This document shows, one piece after another, positions 47,751-57,724 of a stretch of 64,000 nt of DNA; position 1 is the stretch's first letter, and each line of letters starts with the position of its first letter. The notes under the pieces are model-generated. The model was not told the DNA's origin. It did not search any database and was given only the letters and a program-made list of their open reading frames with translations. A program made the position numbers and the translations under genes. Origin of the DNA: Leptospira interrogans. GTDB lineage: Bacteria > Spirochaetota > Leptospiria > Leptospirales > Leptospiraceae. The stretch is from NCBI RefSeq assembly GCF_900156205.1, contig NZ_FTNA01000017.1:27377-91376 (forward strand), in the 5' to 3' direction.

Positions 47751-50180
47751 TTATGAGTAAGAGGATTCGTCCGAACACATATTTGCATAGTACTGGATCA
47801 AATTCTTGTCTAATATCTTTAAGTTTCCATTCTCTAAAGATATTATTTTTTTTTGCTTTAATATTTTAAGTCCTCGTTTTAAAATTTCATTTGAATCCTG
47901 AATGAGATAGTTTCCTTTTTTAGTTAGTAGAGTTTCTTTGATTAAGTTTCTAAGTTCGTTCGTGTTTACTTCTCCTCCGCTTTCTACGATCATACGCGCT
48001 ACAAGTTGATTCGGTAAAATTCGTCTATATTTTTTCCAACCTTGAGTGATTTCAAATCCTATTGATCCTGTGGGATCTTCTTCGTGTATATATCTTGAAA
48101 CCGGTATTGGTTCGCAAAGATCCATATATACTTCTTTTCTTTTGTAAAAAAAATCTTTAAAACCAGATTTCTTATCTTTACCACAAAATTCTTCGTCTTC
48201 AGGAACATTTTCATAAGACAACACGATCGGAACTACGATTACTTCGGAACCAGTATGTTTGTAAGCTTCAACGGATGTGGATAAGATTCCTGTTTTGATC
48301 GGTAAAATTCCCCCGGTTCTAGAACGAGTTCCTTCCGGATATACCAATGTAGGAATTCCAGCTTCCAACATCATTGTTGAATATTGGGTTAAACATTCTA
48401 AATATAGAATATTCCGATTTCGTTTTCTATCTACCATATATGCACCTAAAGATTTTAGCACGCTGGCAAGTCCTGGTGTGGCCATTACTTTTTTATCCGC
48501 GGCGTATCTAGGTACCGGCAACCCCAACCATTTTAATCCAAAAGCTACTTCGATTGAATCTAAATGAGATCTATGTGTGGGAGTATAAAGTATATCATAT
48601 CTAGAAGCGAGAGCCTTCACTTCTTTAACACAACCACCTATTTTGGGTAATCCCGCGCCGGATTTAAAACCGCTTAATACGTAGCGAGCTGGAGCGATCA
48701 GATGAATCAATGTGTCTCTTAAAAAAGGTTTATAGTCGTCTGCAATTTCAGTAACATAAAAGTCTAATATTTTCGTTAGATCTTTGTTCCCGGTTTCCTG
48801 AAACTTTTTTTCTACTTCGCTCCAAAATTGTATCTCTTTGGGAATTTGTAATAAATCTGTGACGTCGTTAGATTCTTTTGCTTCCTGGTATCTTTTTTCT
48901 AAAGATTTTATAAGAAGAGAAGATTGTTTGAGAATACGATCCGTCATTCCAGGTTGTCCGTTGATACGTCTCAGTACGTTTTTACTCAAGGCTTCTTGAA
49001 ATTTTTTTCCCGAAGCCATTCCCAAACCGGAACGTTTTGTAGCGATTTTGGAAATATGATGAACTTCATCCGACGTGGACTTAGATACGAAACGAATGAG
49101 TTCCGTTGGAGAAACTCTTCTAGTAAGTATTTGAAAGAGTGTATCATAAAGTGGAATTTCCACTTTTTTTTCTTCCGCCAAAGAAATGATTGAAGCAAGT
49201 GCAAATGCTCCTTCTACGTGGCTTTCGCTCTGGCTTACTTCTTTTTGGATGAATTCTGCGGGATTAAAAAATAATTCGATCCTTTCTATCAGATTGGGAC
49301 GATCTTCTCCCGAAATCAATTTATGTACAAATCGATGACCATACGCTTTATTTCGACTATAACGAGAAGTGCAGGAAGCGATTAGATCCGCAAGTCCATA
49401 TTCTTGAACCGGTTGGATAGGAATTTCGAGCGCTTTCAAAAGAGTAATAATTTCGGAATAACCCAAGCTGATTAATTCTCCTTCGAAGTTGCTTCCACAT
49501 TCTGGAATTCCGGAAGCAATTCCACAAGCGATCGCAATTGGATTTTTCATCGCCCCTGATACTTCCAAGCCAATTAGATCCTCATACGTTTTTGTATGAT
49601 TGCGAGAGCCACAAAATAAAGTTTCAAAAATTTCGATGGATTGAGTTCCGGAAGAAGCCAAACAATAAAAACTATGATGTCCTCGTTTGAGTTCTCCTAA
49701 TAAATTTGGTCCGTTAACTGCGGTATATTCTATGTTTTTAAACTTTCCGGCAACACATAACTTTTGTAAATATTCAGAATATGTAATACAGTTCGTTTTT
49801 TTTCTTGTAGATGAGGATAGAAGTCCTTTTGTAAACGTAAAGATAAAATGTGAAGAATTCTTATCTAAAACTTTAGATAATTCGTCCAAAATTCCTTCCA
49901 TCAATCTAGAAGGCACTGCTATAATTAGTGCCCAAGAACCGTTCTTTAAAAAATCGAATTCACTTTGGATACGAACATTTTCAGGAATCGAGATTGAATC
50001 TTCAAGTATGGTGGCTATTCTTTCTTTTTCTATTTTTGCGGCTCTTTTACGATCGTCATACCAAAGATAAATTTCCTTTGCCTTAGGGGAAAGATATGTA
50101 GAAAGATAAATCCCCATCGGACCACCTCCCAGAACGGCGATATTTTCAGGGATGATTGTGGATGATTTTATTTCTTCCAT
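47751..50180 (-). CDS. Fused glycerol-3-phosphate dehydrogenase / acyltransferase
   Basis: An 809-residue two-enzyme fusion. Residues ~10-330 are GpsA-like, with a nucleotide-binding AVLGGGPMGIYLS, NGPNLLGELKRG and catalytic Lys212 in GAMKNPIAIACG; this part reduces DHAP to sn-glycerol-3-phosphate. Residues ~500-720 are a glycerolipid acyltransferase domain with HRSHLD (His536 to Asp541, the HX4D motif) and YPEGTRSRTG, in a PlsB-like context, so the product could pass straight to the first acylation. A linker of ~170 residues joins them. Start ATG at 50180. Whether the acyl acceptor is glycerol-3-phosphate or 1-acyl-glycerol-3-phosphate is open; the large size favours the former. Confidence 0.88.
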   Translation of the reverse strand: MEEIKSSTIIPENIAVLGGGPMGIYLSTYLSPKAKEIYLWYDDRKRAAKIEKERIATILEDSISIPENVRIQSEFDFLKNGSWALIIAVPSRLMEGILDELSKVLDKNSSHFIFTFTKGLLSSSTRKKTNCITYSEYLQKLCVAGKFKNIEYTAVNGPNLLGELKRGHHSFYCLASSGTQSIEIFETLFCGSRNHTKTYEDLIGLEVSGAMKNPIAIACGIASGIPECGSNFEGELISLGYSEIITLLKALEIPIQPVQEYGLADLIASCTSRYSRNKAYGHRFVHKLISGEDRPNLIERIELFFNPAEFIQKEVSQSESHVEGAFALASIISLAEEKKVEIPLYDTLFQILTRRVSPTELIRFVSKSTSDEVHHISKIATKRSGLGMASGKKFQEALSKNVLRRINGQPGMTDRILKQSSLLIKSLEKRYQEAKESNDVTDLLQIPKEIQFWSEVEKKFQETGNKDLTKILDFYVTEIADDYKPFLRDTLIHLIAPARYVLSGFKSGAGLPKIGGCVKEVKALASRYDILYTPTHRSHLDSIEVAFGLKWLGLPVPRYAADKKVMATPGLASVLKSLGAYMVDRKRNRNILYLECLTQYSTMMLEAGIPTLVYPEGTRSRTGGILPIKTGILSTSVEAYKHTGSEVIVVPIVLSYENVPEDEEFCGKDKKSGFKDFFYKRKEVYMDLCEPIPVSRYIHEEDPTGSIGFEITQGWKKYRRILPNQLVARMIVESGGEVNTNELRNLIKETLLTKKGNYLIQDSNEILKRGLKILKQKKIISLENGNLKILDKNLIQYYANMCSDESSYS

Positions 50181-50285
50181 TCTATCTCTATTGAGACCTT
50201 AAGAATTTGAGAAACAATCAGAAAACGAATTTTTCATTTTCTTTTTCCGGGTTGCCTAACTGATAAATCACAAGAGAGTGGGTCT

Positions 50286-51074
50286 GTGACTTTATCGAAT
50301 TCCACAAAAAAATATAACGGATTTTTGCTTTTTTTCTTAATCTTAAATTACTTTCTGATCAGTTTTACCAATTGTGCCACGTATTTTCAAAATAGAAAAA
50401 ACGATTTTAAGGACATCTTTACTATAGGAGTGGAAACCCCCGGTTATGGAGCGGGAGTTAGAATTGGTCCTTTAGCTGCGGGTTTTGTTTTTCAAGGTGG
50501 AGAATCCGCTCCTGGTAAAAGAGATTTAGGAAAAGGTTATGGACTTCGAGGAGGTTATTTTGGTTCGTATCGATCTCAACAATTGATCTTCGGAATTTTA
50601 GGTGGGGATACTTTTTTCCCTTTAGAAGCGGATAAACAAACTTCTGAAACTGAATCGACCGAAACAACTTCTTCGGAAACTACGGAGGAATTGAAAAATC
50701 TGGAGGACTCTAAGATTCCTGGTGATCAGGTTCCTGAGTTTTTAAATGAAAGGTATAATATCAAAAGTCAAAAGTTACGTTATCTTTCTTTTTACAATAT
50801 TCCGGTTGCGGAAAGAAGAAGAAAAAAGAAGGAGGAATTTTACAAAAGGTTTATAGAAAAACAAAACTTAGACAGAAACGATCCCGCCGTACAAAACGCA
50901 TTACAAAATTTTAATAAACGAAAGGATGGTTATCCTAGAAGTTTTCTTTATCAGATCGAGGTTTATTTAGGTATTTATGCGGGACTCAGAATCGGTTTTA
51001 ATCCTATGGAACTTTTAGATTTTTTAGTAGGATTTACTGGATTGGATTTATTAGAAGATGACGTTGCGGATTAG
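50286..51074 (+). CDS. Leptospira lipoprotein, unknown function
   Basis: The start is GTG at 50286, followed by a hydrophobic signal (residues ~13-28) that ends in FTNC, a plausible spirochaetal lipobox. The mature part opens with a Gly-rich segment (ETPGYGAGVRIGPLAAGFVF) that I associate with a Leptospira-specific lipoprotein family. A Thr/Glu/Ser-rich linker follows (residues ~115-135), then a Lys-rich helical part, and it ends with a second Gly/Leu segment (YLGIYAGLRIGFNPMELLD). Function unknown. It is divergent from the GpsA-fusion gene, ~105 bases apart. Confidence 0.6.
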   Translation: MTLSNSTKKYNGFLLFFLILNYFLISFTNCATYFQNRKNDFKDIFTIGVETPGYGAGVRIGPLAAGFVFQGGESAPGKRDLGKGYGLRGGYFGSYRSQQLIFGILGGDTFFPLEADKQTSETESTETTSSETTEELKNLEDSKIPGDQVPEFLNERYNIKSQKLRYLSFYNIPVAERRRKKKEEFYKRFIEKQNLDRNDPAVQNALQNFNKRKDGYPRSFLYQIEVYLGIYAGLRIGFNPMELLDFLVGFTGLDLLEDDVAD

Positions 51075-51452
51075 AAAGAATTTACCTCAAAACTCTCAGA
51101 TAATTTGTTCTATTGCTCATAACTATAATCGAGTACCCAATATTTGGCGCTGAAACAGGGCTTTACAATAAAAATTTACGGCACTCAATTTTATAGAAAT
51201 CGACAAGAACATTCATTTGTGAAATTCTAAGAATCTATTCCAAAACCTTATAATCAATCATCTTTGAATCCCCAATAAAAAAGTAAACCATCACATTACG
51301 ATTTGCGATTCTTTAACATTAAAGTTTCTGTATGAATTCTCACATTTTTGTGAAACTAAAACGTCTCTTTTCTATTTGCGTTTGAGAAACTCAGATCTCT
51401 TTTCCGGATTACTTGACGGTTTTGGGACAGACTCTGAATAAAAACTCTTAGA

Positions 51453-51827
51453 TTAGAGTTTATATTCCATTTTTTTAATCACACCTTTTTTATCGATCAT
51501 AAGTTTAATGAACTTAGTATCTTCGGTGACGGTTGCAGGTCTTTCGGCTAACGTCTTATAAGAATTTTTTTGATAATCAGTAGAAACCAAATACCATTCT
51601 AAAACAGCTCCGTCTTGCGTGTTAAGTTCTACTGAAGGTGTTCCTAAAACTGCTTCTGCCTTGATTCGTTTATCTCCTTCTTTAATCATTCCTACTTCAA
51701 AGGTTCTAATGTCTGAATTAGGTTGATATTCCTGCCTAGGAGGTTGTTTTTTCTCTTCGGAACTACAAAATGAAACTGTTAGGATACAAGTTAAAATTAA
51801 AATCGTTGAAAAAATATTTCTTATCAT
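51453..51827 (-). CDS. Small lipoprotein with SmpA/BamE-like repeat
   Basis: Begins at ATG 51827 with a short signal and lipobox-like VSFC near residue 21. The 124-residue product has a segment (GMIKEGDKRIKAEAVLGTPS, then a strand with LEWYLV) that recalls the SmpA/BamE helix-hairpin, where a threshold 'G-x-LG-P' motif is found. The resemblance is weak. A TTG 10 codons upstream would prefix a non-signal stretch, so I reject it. Envelope role probable; function not assigned. Confidence 0.55.
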   Translation of the reverse strand: MIRNIFSTILILTCILTVSFCSSEEKKQPPRQEYQPNSDIRTFEVGMIKEGDKRIKAEAVLGTPSVELNTQDGAVLEWYLVSTDYQKNSYKTLAERPATVTEDTKFIKLMIDKKGVIKKMEYKL

Positions 51828-51952
51828 TGTTTTCTCTAAGTTTGGATTTTGAAGCACAACTATCGTTTTTGTTTTTACTCTGTCGAGAGTAAAAATCGAA
51901 ACAACTTTTAAAAAATTCTTCTTTATACTTGTAAAAGTATCACGGTGGTCTC

Positions 51953-52912
<960 letters not shown>

Positions 52913-52947
52913 TCAATTTGAATCATTCACAAAAATTACTACATCTC

Positions 52948-52981
<34 letters not shown>

Positions 52982-53394
52982 AATCATTCTAAGATTTTTT
53001 TGAAATAGCTTCACTTTTCTCAATAATACTAGGACAAGTTTGTTCAGAAGTTAGAATGTAGAATTTCTCTCAAAAATAAACAACGAATCGATACTTTCAT
53101 GGTCGTAACAGACATTTTTACGACCTTTAGGCTTTCCATGAAATCAATCATAAAAAATGTATTCGGTTATATTTTTATCATATTCCTACTGGAAACTATA
53201 AATTGGAGTACTTAAAATTCTGCGTTTAAACGAAGATTTGTATTAAAATTGACGGTATTCAATTATCTATAGATTAGCGGTTCATCACCATTCTTTGAAT
53301 AACAGAATTTTTATATTGTTTCTAACTTTGTTTGTATTTTAGTTCATTCGAGACTTTATAATGATACTTATTTTTCTCAGAGCGAGTTTTGATC

Positions 53395-53673
53395 TCAATA
53401 TAAATCTGTCGTAATTCCGACAAATCCTCTGTAAAACTTAGTTCCCACCCCACAACGCGATTCATAAAGAGCGTTGTGCTGAGTTTTCCCTATTTTTGGG
53501 TGAGGGCGGTAAAGTTCGGAAAATTTTTCTCTATTAGAAAAACATACTTTTTGCAAGTAAAAAGACTCATTCTTGTCGGAACACTTGAAAAATGTGCCTT
53601 TTTGAGCCCAGAACGGCGATCCATAGAAAGCCCGTTCTGTTGAGTTCAATTTTGATTCTAAAATCCTATTCAA
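53395..53673 (-). CDS. Dubious 92-residue ORF in repeat-like DNA
   Basis: Translates to a Cys- and aromatic-containing peptide (SPFWAQKGTFFKCSDKNESF) that I associate with short hypothetical ORFs recurrent in Leptospira genomes. The absence of a good ribosome-binding site and the surrounding non-coding character (52913-54124) make a real product doubtful; a transcribed repeat is likelier. Confidence 0.25.
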   Translation of the reverse strand: MNRILESKLNSTERAFYGSPFWAQKGTFFKCSDKNESFYLQKVCFSNREKFSELYRPHPKIGKTQHNALYESRCGVGTKFYRGFVGITTDLY

Positions 53674-53908
53674 CTTGTGGGGTTGGGTGATGTTAGAAAT
53701 TTTCCCGTTGTCTTTGCGATAGTTCTTTTTTTGGGCTTATGCTTTAGTTACTTTTCTTTATCGTAATATGTTAATTCGCTTATTATTTGCAATCAGTTCT
53801 GAGCTATTTTTATCTATAGAAGTTCTAACACAAAAAGAAATACTCGTAGAATCACTTTATTCAGAAACACACAAAAGTTAGCTTATATTTCACCTGACAA
53901 ACGATAAT

Positions 53909-54012
53909 TAGAGTTGTTCAAAAATTCCATAGCTAGGCTTAGCAAAATTGCTTCAATCGATTATTTCATAAAACAGAAACAAGATGGAGAATTAATTTTT
54001 TAATAATTCTAT
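53909..54012 (+). repeat. MITE-like repeat A, full copy
   Basis: TTAGAGTTGTTCAAAAATTC to TTAATTTTTTAATAATTCTA with interior gcaaaattgcttcaatcga. It differs from other copies by GTTGTTC and a damaged right end. Confidence 0.75.
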
Positions 54013-54107
54013 TATCGATATTTCGTAAGGTTTGGACGCTTAGATCGCTTTTTTAGGAATTTTCATGTTAAAAATAGGCTAAATTTTTAAGAACATTAAT
54101 TTAAGTA

Positions 54108-54136
54108 TTGACTTAATTAAGTAAATGCTTTATTTT
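54108..54136 (+). promoter_or_regulatory. Promoter and palindrome of ArsR-AHSA1 operon
   Basis: TTGACT (54108-54113), 17 bases, TATTTT (54131-54136) form a good -35/-10 pair. ACTTAATTAAGT (54111-54122) is a perfect 12-base palindrome overlapping the -35 box, a fitting operator for autorepression. Transcription would begin almost at the ATG at 54143, so the message may have little or no leader. Confidence 0.5.
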
Positions 54137-54142
54137 TTATAT

Positions 54143-54478
54143 ATGAATGCTTTTGCTGCTCTTGCAGATGATACAAGAAGGGAAATTGTGAGATTGGTGG
54201 CCAAAAACGGCAAACTTACCTCCACTGAGATAAGCCAAAATTTTAAAATGACTCCGCCCGCTATTTCACAACATTTAAAGGTATTAAAAGAAGCAAAGGT
54301 TCTTCATATGAAAAAGGAGGCACAAAGACGTATTTATAGTCTTAATAATTCAGGAATTGATGAAATGGAAGATTGGTTACTTGATATTAAAAATCTATGG
54401 AATAAACGCTTAGATAACTTGGATAAATATCTTTTAAAAATAAAGAAGGAAAAATCCCATGATAAGAAATTACGCTGA
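54143..54478 (+). CDS. ArsR-family winged-helix repressor
   Basis: A small DNA-binding dimer, 111 residues from the ATG at 54143. The winged helix is typical ([47 protein letters not shown]). No Cys or His metal-binding cluster is visible, so it is not a classical metal sensor. It matches the subgroup paired with AHSA1/SRPBCC genes. Its 3' end overlaps the next gene by 20 bases. I prefer this ATG over the upstream one at 54125, which would place the start inside the promoter. Confidence 0.88.
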   Translation: MNAFAALADDTRREIVRLVAKNGKLTSTEISQNFKMTPPAISQHLKVLKEAKVLHMKKEAQRRIYSLNNSGIDEMEDWLLDIKNLWNKRLDNLDKYLLKIKKEKSHDKKLR

Positions 54479-54947
54479 AACAATCGTTGAGAGCAACAAA
54501 GTCATTTATAAGAGATATCTAGATGTACCGGTAGATCTTGCCTTTGAGGTATGGTCATCTCAAGAGCATCTTTCACAGTGGTGGGGACCGGAGGGTTTTA
54601 CATTGACGATTAAAAGTATGGATTTTTCAAATGGTGGGGTTTGGGATTTCATTATGCATGGTCCCGACGGTCATGACTATAAAAATAAGATTCAATTTAT
54701 AGACATTAGCAAACCTAATTACATTTATTATAAACACTTAGGCGACGGTGAAGGTGCAAAAGATGTTGATTTTCAATCGAGAGTTATGTTTGAACAAGTT
54801 GGTGAAGGCACAAATCTAACAGTCGAACAAGTTTTTTCGAGTAAAGAAGAACTTGAAAGAATTAATAAAAAATATGGTGCAATTGAAGGTGCTAAACAAC
54901 ATATCGCTAAATTTAGTAAATATTTGGAGACACTCAATAGATCTTAA
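54459..54947 (+). CDS. AHSA1/SRPBCC domain protein
   Basis: A 162-residue protein with the helix-grip SRPBCC fold of the AHSA1 (activator of Hsp90 ATPase homologue 1-like) type. [20 protein letters not shown] is the hallmark, followed by [13 protein letters not shown]. The hydrophobic pocket binds small molecules in related proteins, but the ligand is unknown. It is preceded by AAGAAGGAAAAATCCC before the ATG, within the ArsR gene. The ArsR-AHSA1 pairing is common in bacteria and implies that the repressor controls this gene. Confidence 0.88.
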   Translation: MIRNYAETIVESNKVIYKRYLDVPVDLAFEVWSSQEHLSQWWGPEGFTLTIKSMDFSNGGVWDFIMHGPDGHDYKNKIQFIDISKPNYIYYKHLGDGEGAKDVDFQSRVMFEQVGEGTNLTVEQVFSSKEELERINKKYGAIEGAKQHIAKFSKYLETLNRS

Positions 54948-55082
54948 TATGGAAAAATTACAGAGTTTTAAGAATCCAAAAACCGAATCAGTGAGGCTGA
55001 AAAACTCTGTCTAATTTTATATCTTCGAATAGATAAAGATTTAAAATTTGATCTAATTTCAAAAAAATATTATATAATAAAT

Positions 55083-55360
55083 TAGAGTTGTTCAAAAATT
55101 CCATAGTTAGGCTTAGCAAAATTGCTTAATTTTCCATTTTAATGTAATAAAAACAGATGGAAAATTAAGAACTTGTCCCAAAACCTCAAGATGTGGGAGC
55201 TCACACAAAAATTTAATAATATTAGAATTACTTGAAGGTTTCCAAATTACCAAATGTGACGGTTTTTGTAGGAACTATTGTGTTTTATTAAAAATTTCTA
55301 AAGAACTATCATGCAAATTCTTTAAGATTTTGGGATAGGTTCTAATTTTTAAACAATTCT
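55083..55360 (+). repeat. MITE-like repeat A copy interrupted by repeat B
   Basis: The left part (55083-55165) begins TTAGAGTTGTTCAAAAATTC and follows the repeat A order up to gatggaaaat. The right end resumes at 55345 (aatttttaaacaattct). Between them lies a complete repeat B. The join restores the A consensus if one TA is counted as duplicated target. Confidence 0.75.
55166..55344 (+). repeat. MITE-like repeat B, complete copy nested in repeat A
   Basis: AGAACTTGTCCCAAAACC to TTTTGGGATAGGTTCT, bounded by TA on both sides, nearly identical over its length to 15121-15291 (GTGGGAGCTCACAC and TTTGTAGGAACTATTG are in the same places). Its near-identity to the other copy suggests recent mobility relative to repeat A. 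Confidence 0.75.
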
Positions 55361-55468
55361 TTTATGTAAAAACCATTTGGATATAGTGATTATTCATTTT
55401 TGTCTGGAATTTATGAACTGCTTAAAGTCTGTCAAAATTTTTAAATACAAAAACTTATGTAAAAATTG

Positions 55469-56680
55469 TTATAAAAGATTTTTATAAACTTCTAAAGTTT
55501 CGAAAGTCGCTTTTTCCCAAGAAAATCTTGTAGAGTTTTTCTTACCTTTCGGGATCATTTTTTTTATGGAATTTCGATTTTTTAAAAAATCTTTTAGAAG
55601 ATTTTCCAATTCAGCTGGGTTTTCAGGAGAAAAGTAAAACACGCTGTTTTGTAAAATTTCAGGCATTACGGTCGAGTTAGAAGAGATTACCGGACAACCG
55701 CAAGCTTGTGCTTCGAGAGGAGGAAATCCAAAACCTTCGTATTTTGAAGGAAAGATAAAAAGATCCGCACAAGAATAAAGACAACGAAGTTCTTCCAAAG
55801 GTAACTTTTTCATGGGGACTATTTGGTCTTCATAACCAGTTACAAATGATTGTAAATAATCTGGAATTTTTCCAGACGCACCACCTAATGTCCATTTGGT
55901 TTTTAAAATTTTGGAATTCCAAAGAGATTTTAAAACGTCTAAAACTAAGTTTAAATTTTTGTGACCTTTACCGATTCCGACACTCAATAAATAACCTTCT
56001 TTGAGATTATATTTTTTTAAAAAATTCTTTTTTTCAGTAGAAGTTGCCGGATAAAAAACGGAATGGTCTATACCATTATAAATCAGTTTCATTTTATCTT
56101 TAGAAAAACCGAATACAGATTTTAAATCCATTGTGGTGTGTTCGGAAACGGACACCACCTTTTTTGAAAACGATCGAATTAAACGAAATACAATTTGCAT
56201 ATAAATTCGTTTTACGAAATTTGAATGAAATTCCTTCATTCGAAAAGGAATAATATCATGAATTGTTACGATTGATTTATTCAGATAAGGAAGAGGCGCG
56301 TTAAAATGAGGAATGTCTAAAAGATCCATTCTTTCCATCCAAGGATGACCTAAAAATTCGGAAAGGGAATAAATCGGAGCGAGATATGAAATTACAGGAT
56401 AGGAGAAATCTTTTGTTTTTCGAATAGATTTATTTTTGGTTGTAATGGGGTTTTGATCTTGTTCAAAACCAGAAAATTCATGACATGAAATTCCTTCGTT
56501 TTGAATCGTTTTTAGATCACCAAAAAGATAGATTTGAATTTTTTCCTTTTTAGCGATGGGACCTAGATATTTCAGAAGTCCTCTAATTCTCATTCCAATG
56601 CCGGAATGAGAGATCATACGGGCGTCTAATCCAATTCTAAAATCGCGGTTTGTTTTTTCTTTCTGATTTTGTATTCCCAT
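55469..56680 (-). CDS. Glycosyltransferase, GT4-type (GT-B fold)
   Basis: A cytoplasmic or membrane-associated glycosyltransferase of 403 residues. Residues ~10-200 are the acceptor domain, with a start FRIGLDARMISHSGIGMRIR. The donor domain carries LSVGIGKGHKNLNLVLD and the retaining-enzyme E-x7-E in YEGFGFPPLEAQACGCPVIS. Sugar donor and acceptor cannot be read; polysaccharide or lipopolysaccharide synthesis is the usual context. No other glycan gene adjoins it. No clear terminator follows. Confidence 0.9.
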   Translation of the reverse strand: MGIQNQKEKTNRDFRIGLDARMISHSGIGMRIRGLLKYLGPIAKKEKIQIYLFGDLKTIQNEGISCHEFSGFEQDQNPITTKNKSIRKTKDFSYPVISYLAPIYSLSEFLGHPWMERMDLLDIPHFNAPLPYLNKSIVTIHDIIPFRMKEFHSNFVKRIYMQIVFRLIRSFSKKVVSVSEHTTMDLKSVFGFSKDKMKLIYNGIDHSVFYPATSTEKKNFLKKYNLKEGYLLSVGIGKGHKNLNLVLDVLKSLWNSKILKTKWTLGGASGKIPDYLQSFVTGYEDQIVPMKKLPLEELRCLYSCADLFIFPSKYEGFGFPPLEAQACGCPVISSNSTVMPEILQNSVFYFSPENPAELENLLKDFLKNRNSIKKMIPKGKKNSTRFSWEKATFETLEVYKNLL

Positions 56681-56799
56681 GATCGGACATTACTTCTCTT
56701 TGCTGGAAATCTGCAAGAAAATGAAAATACGATGGAAGATTCGGAAGATACTTTTCAAAATGGGGATTCTTGAAAAAGGTTTCTAAAAATTACCGAAGG

Positions 56800-56960
56800 A
56801 ATGGAGCATTATGCTGCGATCCATCGAGAACAAGACAGAATTGAGTTTGAGTGCGTTCATGAGCCATTTTGTTATAAAATTCGAGAGCGGATTCTTCTCA
56901 ATTTTCTTACGCCAAATTCGTGTTAAATTAAGTCTCACTTTTGGTGTGATATCTAAAGGA
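56800..56960. repeat. Dispersed repeat C-like block
   Basis: Contains tgctgcgatccatcgagaac and, later, ttttcttacgccaaattcgt; the second recalls 2715-2740 and part of 31920-31945. Short ORFs here on both strands have no coding support. It fills much of the 56681-57073 spacer. Confidence 0.4.
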
Positions 56961-57073
56961 CTTGTGACAATTTTAGCCACTTGGATTTTGTGGATGTATT
57001 GAAGTATAAATCCCTATAAGTTTTTAGAAAAACTTAATGATTTTTAAAAGAAAATTGAACAAGAGAGTTTAAA

Positions 57074-57625
57074 TTGGAAGAAGATGTAATTAATATTTTA
57101 AAATCGATTGGAGAAGATCCAACTAGAGAAGGCCTTCTCAATACTCCAAAACGAGTTAAAAAGGCGTACGAATTTTTGACATCCGGTTATCGCGCTGACA
57201 TTACAAAAATTGTAAATGGAGCCATCTTTGAAGAACCAACAGAAGGAATGGTTTTAGTTAGAGATATAGAAATGTATTCCCTTTGTGAACATCACCTTCT
57301 TCCTTTTTATGGAAAGGCGCACGTGGCTTATCTCCCAAACAAAAAGATCATAGGGATTAGTAAAATTCCTAGAATTGTGGATGTTTTTGCCAGAAGGTTG
57401 CAAGTTCAAGAACGTCTCACAGAACAGATTGCTTACGCTATTCAAGAAGTTTTAGATCCTCAAGGTGTTGCCGTGGTAATCAAGGCAAAACATCTTTGTA
57501 TGATGATGAGAGGGGTGGAAAAACAAAATTCTGAACTTTTCACCTCGTGTATGTTAGGCGCTTTTAAAGAAAACATGGTCACTCGTTCTGAATTTTTGGA
57601 TCTGATTCGTACTGGATCCACTTAA
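57074..57625 (+). CDS. folE: GTP cyclohydrolase I
   Basis: Converts GTP to dihydroneopterin triphosphate, the first step of folate synthesis, in the cytoplasm. It has 183 residues, typical length. The zinc ligands are Cys71 and Cys142, with His74 nearby ([12 protein letters not shown] and [11 protein letters not shown]), and the active-site loop [19 protein letters not shown] is intact. The N-terminal [15 protein letters not shown] is characteristic. The start is TTG at 57074. About 100 bases separate it from acs. Confidence 0.95.
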   Translation: MEEDVINILKSIGEDPTREGLLNTPKRVKKAYEFLTSGYRADITKIVNGAIFEEPTEGMVLVRDIEMYSLCEHHLLPFYGKAHVAYLPNKKIIGISKIPRIVDVFARRLQVQERLTEQIAYAIQEVLDPQGVAVVIKAKHLCMMMRGVEKQNSELFTSCMLGAFKENMVTRSEFLDLIRTGST

Positions 57626-57724
57626 AGGATAGTTCTTAATCATAAATTTTATAAAAAACTTCTTTCGCAATTTGGTAGACAGAGAGAAAAAAAGAAACAT
57701 TCTTTGCCGAATTCGGAGGAAGTT

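Noticed and set aside
56811..57002. ORFs on both strands upstream of folE
   Set aside because: They lie within a dispersed repeat block and show no conserved protein features.
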